DNA of 49,772 nucleotides from Methylobacter psychrophilus. Its GTDB lineage: Bacteria; Pseudomonadota; Gammaproteobacteria; Methylococcales; Methylomonadaceae. How positions within the stretch are numbered: position 1 is the stretch's first letter; each line of letters starts with the position of its first letter. The stretch lies in NCBI RefSeq assembly GCF_025583945.1, contig NZ_JAOEGU010000029.1, forward strand, positions 1-49,772, given 5' to 3'. The notes below the pieces were generated by a model. The model was not told the origin of the DNA and ran no database searches. It saw only the letters and a list, made by a program, of their open reading frames with translations. Made by a program: the position numbers and the translations under genes. Positions 33,383 through 42,313 of this stretch are shown piece by piece.

Positions 33383-34261
33383 ATGAACTCGTCTGATCAG
33401 AGTTGGTTGGAAAACCGTATCGGTGCAGCGGTAGCTGATGATTTTTATCTCGATCGAGATGAGGAGAAAGGAATAAAAGAGGAGTCTGCTTCTAAGGGAT
33501 TCCTAATCGCTGATACAGAAGTGATCCTTCGAAGTGTTCTTGATGAATATGGTGCCGTCTCAGAGCGGCAATTGATCGACACCTTAGACCATTGGTTACA
33601 TCAATTCACAGATGATGACCAAAAACTGGATCCCAAAGAGGAAAAAGATGCACTCGATAAAGTATTAAAGCCTGCTGCTGGAAAGAAAATGGGGCTTGAT
33701 CCGAGGATTACTGAACAATATGTTGCAAGCTTTTGCAAAGTTAATGGAATTACGCGTAGTACTGATGGAAATAAACTAACTATTCCTCTAATTTCATTAG
33801 TGGCTTTGCTTGCCGTCGCCGGAATCGTTGTATCTATATGGTATTCGAATAAAACGGCAGAAGTCCGGTCAGAAACTAAAACAGAAATTAGAACAGTAAT
33901 AGCCGCTGCTACTGAGGCCAAGTTATCTGATGCAGACCGATCTGAAATTGATGATCAACTTAGTAGAGCTGAGAAATATGTTGAAGCTGCTCAGTTTACT
34001 GATCCACCCGAGAAATCTGCTAAAGCTTGCTTAGATACTATCCGTCGTATAGATTCAAGCGGAAAATACCGAGTAGAAGAGATTAAAGGTTTGATTGCAA
34101 AAATTGTGACTGAATACATTGCTTTATCTGATAAAAGTTTTAATCAGGGTGATAAGAATGGGGCTCAGAAGTGGCTAGATAGGGCAAAGCTATTTCATGC
34201 TGAATCTGAGCTGATTCGGGAGAAAGAAAGAGCTTTCGGAATGCTTCCTGCTGAAGGCTAA
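33383..34261 (+). CDS. membrane protein with EF-hand-like domain and coiled tail
   Basis: A 292-residue protein. Residues 1-128 are the same helical domain as in the preceding gene, with FTDDDQKLDPKEE at about 74-86. A transmembrane helix (LTIPLISLVALLAVAGIVVS) follows at about 133-152, and then a charged helical region of about 135 residues. A first acidic motif (YLDRDEEKGIKEES) lies near the N-terminus. The domain order suggests a sensor domain on one side of the membrane and a helical domain on the other. Co-directional, 51 bases after its paralogue. Confidence 0.65.
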   Translation: MNSSDQSWLENRIGAAVADDFYLDRDEEKGIKEESASKGFLIADTEVILRSVLDEYGAVSERQLIDTLDHWLHQFTDDDQKLDPKEEKDALDKVLKPAAGKKMGLDPRITEQYVASFCKVNGITRSTDGNKLTIPLISLVALLAVAGIVVSIWYSNKTAEVRSETKTEIRTVIAAATEAKLSDADRSEIDDQLSRAEKYVEAAQFTDPPEKSAKACLDTIRRIDSSGKYRVEEIKGLIAKIVTEYIALSDKSFNQGDKNGAQKWLDRAKLFHAESELIREKERAFGMLPAEG

Positions 34262-34334
34262 AAGTGCACCTTAAGTCGGAATATAAAGCAGTTTCCCTCA
34301 TTATTCCCTTAATCTTTTTGTTTAAAGGCCAATT

Positions 34335-35303
34335 TTGAGCAACAGGTCTTTTTTTATCACCATTTTAGCTCTGTTGCTCTTGATTTTCTTGGCGAAGGAG
34401 TTTTTTAGCCACCAAAAAAATCGTGTAGATTATAGTGAAGATAGTACTAATTTATTAATCACAGCTCTTCAAAACGAGCGATCTAGGTTGGAGAAAGCCG
34501 AAAAGCAAGGGTGTTCATCACCTCTTGTAAGAGAGTCTATTGATATTAAAGAGATGGGCGCTTCTGTTCCTTTTTCTAGGGGAAATATGGCTTTACCAAA
34601 TTATGGGGATGGGAGTACGAAGCGATCGGAGGAGTTGACTAAGCTTCTCGACGCTGCAGTTGTTTTAATAGTAGGTAATCATTCACTCGGAAGCGGATTT
34701 TTTATTACTCCAAATCTCATAGTAACTAATAGGCATGTCGTGGATGGAAGCGAGAAAGATGGCCTGTGGGTTACTAGCCGATCTATGAAAAAGGTTGTTA
34801 AGTGTGAGTTATTGACGAAGACTAGATCTAATCAAATTATGCAGCCTGATTTTGCGGTACTCAGATTACCACAAGGTGTAACTGGTAGTGCTATTCTCGC
34901 TATTACAAATGATCCACCACGCCTTTTGCCTGTCATCGCAGCAGGTTTTCCTGGTGTAGTTGTCCAGACTGATTTTAGGCTAAAAAGTTTACTCAGTGGA
35001 GATCCGAGTCAGGCTCCTGAAACGGTACTAACCCCTGGTGAGGTTAGCGTCGTACAGCCTCAGCAAAATGGTATTAAACTGATTATTCATACCGCTGAAA
35101 TATCACCAGGAAACTCTGGTGGGCCTCTGATTGATCGATGTGGGCGAGCAGTCGGCGTTAATACATTTGTCCGAAAAGCTTCCGCGGCAGATTCAAGAAT
35201 CCTTTATGCTTTGAGTGGATACAATCTCCAAGAGTTTTTGCACTCGATTGGAATTAAATATACTGCCGCAACAGGGACATGTGGCAATTCAATTAATGAA
35301 TAA
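34335..35303 (+). CDS. membrane-anchored trypsin-like serine protease
   Basis: A 322-residue protein. The N-terminal transmembrane anchor (FFITILALLLLIFLAKEFF) is followed by a linker and a chymotrypsin-fold domain of about 210 residues. The triad is seen as His in VTNRHVVDG, Asp in PDFAVLRL and Ser in SPGNSGGPL, as in DegP/S1C proteases. No PDZ domain is present. The start is TTG at 34335 (MSNRSFF) after AAAGG. The stop is followed 3 bases later by the next gene, so it is tightly linked to it. It is probably the regulated proteolytic step of this module, with an unknown substrate. Confidence 0.85.
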   Translation: MSNRSFFITILALLLLIFLAKEFFSHQKNRVDYSEDSTNLLITALQNERSRLEKAEKQGCSSPLVRESIDIKEMGASVPFSRGNMALPNYGDGSTKRSEELTKLLDAAVVLIVGNHSLGSGFFITPNLIVTNRHVVDGSEKDGLWVTSRSMKKVVKCELLTKTRSNQIMQPDFAVLRLPQGVTGSAILAITNDPPRLLPVIAAGFPGVVVQTDFRLKSLLSGDPSQAPETVLTPGEVSVVQPQQNGIKLIIHTAEISPGNSGGPLIDRCGRAVGVNTFVRKASAADSRILYALSGYNLQEFLHSIGIKYTAATGTCGNSINE

Positions 35304-35305
35304 TT

Positions 35306-36325
35306 ATGAAAAAGCTACCCTGTACTACGTTACGATCTAAAGTTGAAATTCGCGGGGTGTATGGACAGCCCGTATTCGATTTTTATCAGCAGGTTTGTCG
35401 TATTCTTGACCAGGAAACGCAAGATAAAACATTAAGCTGTTTTTTTGCTGAGCCACAATTAAACGCTTTTAAGGGCGAAATTCAATGGTACAGTAATTTA
35501 GAAGGCTCTATTAATCCGTATTCCCAGCTAGATCCTGTTGCAAAATCAGAAGCTCTGAAAAAAACTTTAAAAATTCGAGATAGTATTCATGTAATAGGGG
35601 AACGATTTGCTACTGACGGAGCGGGGGCAGAAGGTACAAGAGCAGAGATTTTTAAGGCAATATTATCTTCAACTGATTTTGAAAGGTGCCTATTTCTTGT
35701 GGGGGAGCAACCAGTTCTTTGTGAATGGGGCTGCAAACCTATTGTTGAAGGTCTGCCAATTGTAGATTTATGGTCTCTTGGAGTTGTTAGCGACAGCTCT
35801 CACAAGGTCGAGGTAGTTCCATCAAAAGTTGATGTGCCACAAAAAGTTGATGAACCTCAGAAGGATGATAAACCTCAGAAAATTGATGAACCTCAGAAAA
35901 TTGATGAGTCTCAGAAGGATGATGAACCACAGAAATTTGATGAACATCAAGTGGTTAACGATCATCAGAAGGTTTCAGAAGTTGTAAATGTTATTCAGCA
36001 TGAGCGAATCAACAGAAAGACTTGGCAAGCAGGGTCTAAATATACTCCTAATAATTTTAATGACTCAAATCGCCAAAGAGGTTCTAGTGGTTTTTTTTTG
36101 GGGGAGAGAGTAAAAAAAATTATTATAAGTTTACTTTTACTTCTATTGCTCCTTATGTTGCTCAGAGCCTGCTCTTTTGAGAACAATAGCTATTTTTACC
36201 CATTAAGTTTAAGAGAAAATACATTAGAAGTAGAAAATAGTCTTCGTGTGGAAATTAGCGATCTTAGAAAAAAAATTCATGCAGTTTCTCAATCATGCTC
36301 ACCTGTTTTTAAGGATGGTTTATAG
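35306..36325 (+). CDS. SrfA-like membrane protein with PQK repeats
   Basis: A 339-residue protein. Residues 1-150 resemble the N-terminal domain of SrfA-family proteins (GVYGQPVFDFYQQ, then FAEPQLNAFKGEIQWYSNLEG, then CLFLVGEQPVLCEWG). Residues about 173-222 are a repeated hexapeptide of the type (V/I/D)D-E-P-Q-K encoded by 18-bp units. A transmembrane helix of mostly Leu (about 272-290) and a short C-terminal coiled segment follow. It lies 3 bases after the protease gene and before srfB, the order srfA-srfB-srfC. The SrfA call is by pattern and position. Confidence 0.6.
   Translation: MKKLPCTTLRSKVEIRGVYGQPVFDFYQQVCRILDQETQDKTLSCFFAEPQLNAFKGEIQWYSNLEGSINPYSQLDPVAKSEALKKTLKIRDSIHVIGERFATDGAGAEGTRAEIFKAILSSTDFERCLFLVGEQPVLCEWGCKPIVEGLPIVDLWSLGVVSDSSHKVEVVPSKVDVPQKVDEPQKDDKPQKIDEPQKIDESQKDDEPQKFDEHQVVNDHQKVSEVVNVIQHERINRKTWQAGSKYTPNNFNDSNRQRGSSGFFLGERVKKIIISLLLLLLLLMLLRACSFENNSYFYPLSLRENTLEVENSLRVEISDLRKKIHAVSQSCSPVFKDGL
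35828..35971 (+). repeat. 18-bp in-frame minisatellite, eight units
   Basis: Eight consecutive 18-bp units of the type GTTGATGAACCTCAGAAA code for the (V/I/D)DEPQK hexapeptide repeats of the SrfA-like protein; the last two units are diverged. The length is a multiple of three in every unit, so copy-number change would keep the frame. Confidence 0.85.
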
Positions 36326-36468
36326 TCTTTCGTTATTCAGAAATGTCAGTTCTTGAATAAGTTTAGCGGAAAATAACAGATGAATTAATAATCAAATTTA
36401 AAATTAAGTATGAATAAATTAAATAGGTTGTTGAAAATTTTAATAATAAGTAGGTATAGCTAGCCCTC

Positions 36469-39400
36469 ATGAGAACAAACAATCTTCCAAAATACTCCGA
36501 TCTTGTGTCTTTAATACCTGGGGGAACCATCCAATTTCTTGATCTTGGGTTAGATACCAGGAAGCTCCCCAGATTAAAAACAGAATATTGGGAATGGAGA
36601 GATGAATCTTTTGATGGGGGCATTGATCATTGTTGGCATTTAATGTGTCTCAAAATTGATGATCGGACAGGTAAGTACATAGATCAGCACACCAGATGCA
36701 TCGCTGTTGAACCAACCCATTTATCAAATCAGGCTGGGAAAGGTAAAGAGATCGTTCCGTCGTATTCATTGAATGTGGATAGGGCTTTAGAACCATTTCT
36801 TGGGCAGTGGACTCCATTACCATTCCTTCGTAAGGAAGTTATGGCGGGAGCTCAAGAAGCAAGCTATCGAAAAGGCCCTTGTGACTGGGCTCGAGTTTTA
36901 ATTATAGCTCTTCCTGAAAATGAAGAAGGCCGCCCCACTCACAGTATAACTATCGCTTTCGATACAGTCGTCGAAAAACAGTACGACTTGGATGAAGATG
37001 AGGATTCTTTCGCTGCACTAAGGCTACAGGATGTTCGCGATGGTGCAGAGTTTTCTTTAGTTGCAGATATCCAGCACAACTCGTGGTTTATTGCTCAAGA
37101 ATGGGTTTCTGAGTGGTTGAAAGAATTATTTATTCAAGCCCTTAGGAAAAAGCGCCCGGGGCGAATAATTGAAGAGCAGGATTTTGAACATCAAGTTGAG
37201 CACATGGCGAGGTATATATCGTTTCTCGAGGTTCTAAATATTGCAGAGATCCTACCATCAGTCAGATTGATTGATCCTGCGCGTAATGACGCAATTGATG
37301 TTGATCTTGTTCTAGATATTGGTAATTCACGCACGACTGGGATGCTCATAGAGCGAAGAATTGGGCAGTCGATGGGTTTAAGTAACAGCGCTATCTTGGA
37401 ATTAAGGGATTTAACGAATCCGAATTTACGCCACAAAGATCCATTTGGTTCGAACGTTGCGTTTGTTCGAATGAAATTCGGTGATCCTAACGGATTTTCC
37501 AGAGGAAGTGGTCGAAGGAGAGGGGCACTTCAATGGCCTTCTGTTCTCCGCGTTGGGCCTGAAGCATCAAGAATTGCTCTACATTCAAGACGTGATGTAG
37601 GGCAGACAACTATGTCCAGTCCTAAACGATATCTGTGGGATCGAGCGAAGCGTGTTCAAGAATGGCGGTATTGTCCTGAGTCGGAAGAAGGAAGTGCAGA
37701 GGAGCCACCAGTAAATAGTGGGGCTTTTGTTGGATTTGTAAATAATTATGGAACGCCACTTCATGTACTAAGTGATCCGAGAATCATTCGGGATCCTATA
37801 TATCGTGATCAGGATAAATATCCGGTGACAGAACCTATGTTCTCTCGTAGCTCCATCATGATGTTTCTATTGTGTGAGGTTATTTCTCACGCATTGGCGC
37901 AGATCAATGCCCCATCACAGAGAGGAGAGCGCCTAAATCCGGATTTAGCAAGACGACTCAGAAATATTATACTCACAGTCCCTCCTGCCATGACAATTGC
38001 AGAACGGCAAATTTTTGAGCGCTGGGCTAATTGGGCTGTAGAGACACTTTGGAAGACACTAGATTGGGCTAGTGAGTCCTACATCGGAACCTATTTTGAG
38101 TATCAGTCTCCTCCGGTAGTCCGATGCCAATGGGATGAGGCAAGCACCACACAAATGGTTTATGTTTACAATGAGATAGCAGAAAGGTTTGCTGGCGATG
38201 CTACTGAATATTTTTCTGCATTTGGAAGAATTCGACCTGATAGAGGAACCAGAAAGTCATATAGGGTAGCAAGCATTGATATTGGTGGTGGCACAACTGA
38301 CTTAATGGTCACTACTTATATAGATGAGTCCCAAGGTTCCACAGCGATACTTGAACCTATCCAGGAGTTTCGAGAAGGATTCAACCTCGCTGGGGACGAC
38401 ATTTTAAAGGCGGTAATTGAACGCCACTTGCTAAAACCGCTTGTTCAAGAACTTAAGAGTCTGGGAATGAGAGATGCCGAAGAATTTATGACGCGGCGCG
38501 TTGGGAGTGACTATGCTGGATTGCCTGAGCGTGATAGAAACCTAAGAGCACAATTTGCTCAGCAATATGCTGTTTCCGTCGGTTTACATATTTTGAAATT
38601 GGCAGAGCAAGTACCTATAACAAACACATCAGGTACCGTAGAGCAAATTGAGTACCTTGATGTTTTTAGTTCAAATAATCTTCCTCGTGCTGAAGTATTA
38701 GCATATATAGATGATGAGGTGTCCAATAAAGGAGTTAAAAACTTTTCGTTGGTTTCATGGATTAATCATATAGATTTAGGTGAAGTATCTGTAACTATCA
38801 ACAGCGTTGTCTCACCTATTCTGAAAGATCTCTGTGAATCAGTCGCTGCTTGGAATTGCGATGTATTGCTTCTTTCAGGAAGACCATCTTGCTTACCAGC
38901 AGTTAAGGCTGCTGTATTACGACACCCTCCGGTACCATCCTCCAGAATTATCGCGATGAATTCATACCGGATTGAAAGTTGGTACCCATTTTGGAGTCTA
39001 GGTGGTGTTATTTCAGACCCCAAAACTACTAATGTGGTTGGTGCAATGCTTTGTGCGCTCTCAGAAGGTGATCTTCTGAATTTTCATTGCAATACATCTA
39101 AATTGAAGCCTGCATCAACAGTTAAATATGTTGGCGAAATGCAATCGACCGGCCAGATTAGGAATGAAAACCTGTTTTTTTCGGGCATTGATCTTGACGC
39201 GAATGCATCAGAGGAACAGAAGGCAACTTTCAAATTTGGAGCTCCAATGTTTATTGGTTTTCGACAACTACCTCTTGAACGTTGGACAGCAACACCTTTT
39301 TACTTTTTGAGTTTCTCTACTCAGGAAGCAAAAGAAAATGCCCGGAAAAAAGGACTGCCTTACACAATTTCATTGTTATATAAACGTACGGCAATACAAT

Positions 39401-39570
39401 CGGGCGATTCAATGGAAGAAGCCATTTATGATGAAGGGGCTTTTAAAATCGAAGAGATTATTTCGTCTGATGGCTCAAGTATTCGCCCAGATGATCTACA
39501 TCTCGAATTAAGGACTTTACGCGACGAGTATGGCCATTGGTTAGATACTGGCCTATTTGACATTCAGTAG
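36469..39570 (+). CDS. srfB: SrfB-family actin/Hsp70-fold ATPase
   Basis: A 1033-residue cytoplasmic protein of the SrfB virulence-factor family. The nucleotide fold of actin/Hsp70 proteins is visible in order: phosphate-1 motif VLDIGNSRTTG (about 280-290), phosphate-2 motif IDIGGGTTDLMV (about 602-612) and an adenosine-type motif LLLSGRPSCLPAV (about 800-812). The N-terminal 270 residues are family-specific. SrfB proteins occur with SrfA and SrfC; in Salmonella they are SsrB-regulated factors. The gene follows the SrfA-like gene after 143 bases and is 16 bases before srfC. It is probably the ATP-driven core of the module. Confidence 0.88.
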   Translation: MRTNNLPKYSDLVSLIPGGTIQFLDLGLDTRKLPRLKTEYWEWRDESFDGGIDHCWHLMCLKIDDRTGKYIDQHTRCIAVEPTHLSNQAGKGKEIVPSYSLNVDRALEPFLGQWTPLPFLRKEVMAGAQEASYRKGPCDWARVLIIALPENEEGRPTHSITIAFDTVVEKQYDLDEDEDSFAALRLQDVRDGAEFSLVADIQHNSWFIAQEWVSEWLKELFIQALRKKRPGRIIEEQDFEHQVEHMARYISFLEVLNIAEILPSVRLIDPARNDAIDVDLVLDIGNSRTTGMLIERRIGQSMGLSNSAILELRDLTNPNLRHKDPFGSNVAFVRMKFGDPNGFSRGSGRRRGALQWPSVLRVGPEASRIALHSRRDVGQTTMSSPKRYLWDRAKRVQEWRYCPESEEGSAEEPPVNSGAFVGFVNNYGTPLHVLSDPRIIRDPIYRDQDKYPVTEPMFSRSSIMMFLLCEVISHALAQINAPSQRGERLNPDLARRLRNIILTVPPAMTIAERQIFERWANWAVETLWKTLDWASESYIGTYFEYQSPPVVRCQWDEASTTQMVYVYNEIAERFAGDATEYFSAFGRIRPDRGTRKSYRVASIDIGGGTTDLMVTTYIDESQGSTAILEPIQEFREGFNLAGDDILKAVIERHLLKPLVQELKSLGMRDAEEFMTRRVGSDYAGLPERDRNLRAQFAQQYAVSVGLHILKLAEQVPITNTSGTVEQIEYLDVFSSNNLPRAEVLAYIDDEVSNKGVKNFSLVSWINHIDLGEVSVTINSVVSPILKDLCESVAAWNCDVLLLSGRPSCLPAVKAAVLRHPPVPSSRIIAMNSYRIESWYPFWSLGGVISDPKTTNVVGAMLCALSEGDLLNFHCNTSKLKPASTVKYVGEMQSTGQIRNENLFFSGIDLDANASEEQKATFKFGAPMFIGFRQLPLERWTATPFYFLSFSTQEAKENARKKGLPYTISLLYKRTAIQSGDSMEEAIYDEGAFKIEEIISSDGSSIRPDDLHLELRTLRDEYGHWLDTGLFDIQ

Positions 39571-39586
39571 GTAGTGAGACAATGTT

Positions 39587-42271
39587 ATGGTAACCGCAGA
39601 ACAATTAACAAAGCGCGCTAATCAAATTGCGTATGCTTGCAAGGATGCACTATCCTGGTGTGCTTCTTCTTCTGAAGATGTTATAAGGAGCGATAAGGCA
39701 CTTGTGAAGGAGCTACGAACCTCTGTAGTATCAGCCGAGCGCTTAGCTTTTGCTGCAAATTCAAAAATGGCTGTTGGCGTATTTGGTCCCAGTCAAGCAG
39801 GGAAATCATATTTGATATCCGCGCTCGCACGTTCGGCCGATGGTTCCCTCATGTCTCGTATTGGCGACCGAAAAGAAGATTTCATTGCCAAAATAAATCC
39901 AGAAGGAGGTAAAGAGTCAACTGGTTTAGTGACCCGCTTTATTTTCGGGAGTTCTCCCGAAATCGCTCCTCCGGGGATGCCGATTCAGGTTGGGTTATTG
40001 ACTGAGATTGACCTCATAAAAATTCTGGCAAATTCCTTTGTTGAAGATGTTATACCTCTTACTGATGATGAGCCTGCCAACCATCAAGTGGCGATTGAGG
40101 ATCTAATAGAGCAAACAAAAAATAACCCTAGAGGTTCTGGGAGTCTTCAAGTTGAGGATATATATGACTTGGAGAACTATTGTCAGCAGAACTTAATGAA
40201 GAGCTCTAGAATTAAGGCTTTGAAAACGTATGGGTTCTGGCAAGCTGCAATTGATATGGCTTCAACTCTATCGGCGGAAGCTAGAGTAGATTTTTTTTCA
40301 ACGATCTGGGAAGGTCTTCCTGCATACACTGAAATCTATCGGCGCTTACAAAAGCAACTTATACGCCTGAATTATGCAAAAAAAATTTACTGCGAGCCTT
40401 CGGCACTATTCGAGGTTCAAGGGGATAGTTGGATGCGTCAAAAAAGTAGTATTATTGACGTTGCTACTCTTGATAATTTGTGTACTGACGTTAGTGATAC
40501 CGTTAGGGTTTCTGAACTAAACGGCAGCCCCATTCAAATCGAACGAGCGGAACTAACGGCTTTGGTTTCAGAGTTGGTAATACAGTTGGTTGAAAAACCT
40601 CACCCATTTTTTGATCATACCGATCTTCTAGACTTTCCAGGTGCAAGGTCAAGACAACCTTATACACGGGATAGATTAAATAGTAACGACGTTAGGTCAA
40701 ATAATTTCTTGCGAGGCAAGGTCGCGTATTTGTTTGAGCGATATTCTGCAGAACGAGAATTATCAGCAATGTTGCTTTGTGTAGGCCCGTCTAACCAAAA
40801 TGTAGTAGGTTTAGGTGAAATGATAGAGAGATGGGTGGAAGTGACTCATGGCGGAACACCTGCTGAGAGGGGAAAAGTTCCATGTACTCTATTTTTTATA
40901 CTAACAAAATTTGACACGTCATTTGAGCAAGGCGCGGGTAAATCAGTTGATGGGACGCGATGGTCTAATCGGCTTGAGGCCTCATTATTAAAGCCTTTTG
41001 GAGCGCATTCCCATAAAACTAAGTGGGTGTCAGATTGGAATGGAAACGGAAAATTTAACAATATTTATTGGCTAAGAAATCCCAACCTTAGATATGATGC
41101 CCTCTTTGACTTTGAATCTCCATCGTCGTTTGTTGAAAAAAATATACGACAAGATAAAGTAGACTTTGTAAGTAAGTTAAAAAATGCATTCTTAGCAAAT
41201 CAAATTGTTAAAGACCATTTCACTGATCCTGCTCATGCATGGGATAGTGCATGGGTATTGAATGATGGAGGGATTACGAGAATTGTTAAAGGTTTGGAGC
41301 CGATTTGCCGACCAGAAGTTAAATTGAATCAAATCGAGTTGCAAATTGATTTATTGGCTAAACAAGTGATTTCTCTTTTGGCCAGCTATTATATTAGTAC
41401 TGATACTAATGAGCTTCGTAATGAAAAGAAGAAACTGGCCACGGAACTTGTAAATGCACTTGGTATTTCTTTTCAAAAAGGGCGTCTTGGCGAATTTATT
41501 TCAACACTGAAATTAGCTGACGACAGCGCACGTGATGCTTATTATCAAACAGAGCGAGAGATTACGTTTACCGGTGGTGGACAAGGTAGTAATGGTGTTT
41601 ATGAGGAACCTGAAGAAGTAATAGAAGACGCTATGGCTGCGATGCTAGGTCTTGCTCCTACGCCCCAATCAAATAACACCGAGTCAAATAATAAAGTAGA
41701 TCCAATCAAAGATTTTGCCTCTGTATTTGCTTCAAATGTGATCCAAATTTGGGCAGCAGATTTAGTAGAGCAGAGTAAAGACGTGAGTGCATCCTCATAT
41801 TACGGAATTTCTACACAATTACTGTTGAATATAGTGAAGGAATTTGAAATATCAGCGCATAAAACAGGGTTGTACAACATCATTGTCGAAGAGGTTCGAA
41901 AGAGTCGATCTTTCAAAACTGAACGCAGATCGGTGTGGATGTGGAAGCAAGTTGCTCGCGTGACTGGATATTTTAATGATTTTATCGATCATGCAGGAAA
42001 TATTTCAAATGATATTTCGGGGATACAGATACAGGCTTTGGACGATAGAAGGGTCAATATATTTGTATCTGAATACAAGTCACGGCCTTTAGATGCTTTG
42101 TTTGAAGATTCAAAAAATTTTGAACAAAAATATCTGATTGATTGGATACACGGGTTTCAATACTCGGTAAGAACAAATGCAGATTTTCAATCCGGGTTTT
42201 CTGGAGATATTGAAGCTAATTCTCGTCTTGGAAAAATATTAAGTGATCTGAGAACAGATCAAGTGCGATAA
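39587..42271 (+). CDS. srfC: SrfC-family dynamin-like GTPase
   Basis: An 894-residue protein with G motifs in order: P-loop FGPSQAGKSYLISALA (about 65-80), TGLVTRF (G2 region, about 108-114), LLDFPGARSR (G3, about 345-355) and ILTKFDTSF (G4, about 435-443). The remaining 450 residues are helical. SrfC proteins are the large P-loop partner of SrfB; a dynamin-like, membrane-remodelling action is the likely role for such a protein but is not shown. I choose ATG at 39587 (MVTAEQL); the ATG at 39582 leads to an immediate stop. It is in the same operon as srfB and the TerD-domain gene. Confidence 0.86.
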   Translation: MVTAEQLTKRANQIAYACKDALSWCASSSEDVIRSDKALVKELRTSVVSAERLAFAANSKMAVGVFGPSQAGKSYLISALARSADGSLMSRIGDRKEDFIAKINPEGGKESTGLVTRFIFGSSPEIAPPGMPIQVGLLTEIDLIKILANSFVEDVIPLTDDEPANHQVAIEDLIEQTKNNPRGSGSLQVEDIYDLENYCQQNLMKSSRIKALKTYGFWQAAIDMASTLSAEARVDFFSTIWEGLPAYTEIYRRLQKQLIRLNYAKKIYCEPSALFEVQGDSWMRQKSSIIDVATLDNLCTDVSDTVRVSELNGSPIQIERAELTALVSELVIQLVEKPHPFFDHTDLLDFPGARSRQPYTRDRLNSNDVRSNNFLRGKVAYLFERYSAERELSAMLLCVGPSNQNVVGLGEMIERWVEVTHGGTPAERGKVPCTLFFILTKFDTSFEQGAGKSVDGTRWSNRLEASLLKPFGAHSHKTKWVSDWNGNGKFNNIYWLRNPNLRYDALFDFESPSSFVEKNIRQDKVDFVSKLKNAFLANQIVKDHFTDPAHAWDSAWVLNDGGITRIVKGLEPICRPEVKLNQIELQIDLLAKQVISLLASYYISTDTNELRNEKKKLATELVNALGISFQKGRLGEFISTLKLADDSARDAYYQTEREITFTGGGQGSNGVYEEPEEVIEDAMAAMLGLAPTPQSNNTESNNKVDPIKDFASVFASNVIQIWAADLVEQSKDVSASSYYGISTQLLLNIVKEFEISAHKTGLYNIIVEEVRKSRSFKTERRSVWMWKQVARVTGYFNDFIDHAGNISNDISGIQIQALDDRRVNIFVSEYKSRPLDALFEDSKNFEQKYLIDWIHGFQYSVRTNADFQSGFSGDIEANSRLGKILSDLRTDQVR

Positions 42272-42313
42272 TTGTTTTACAAAGTAAACTTGATCATTTT
42301 TTTATAATTAATA

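Noticed and set aside
35828-35971. Regular 18-bp units as a CRISPR array
   Set aside because: Units are contiguous without spacers and are in frame within a protein gene.
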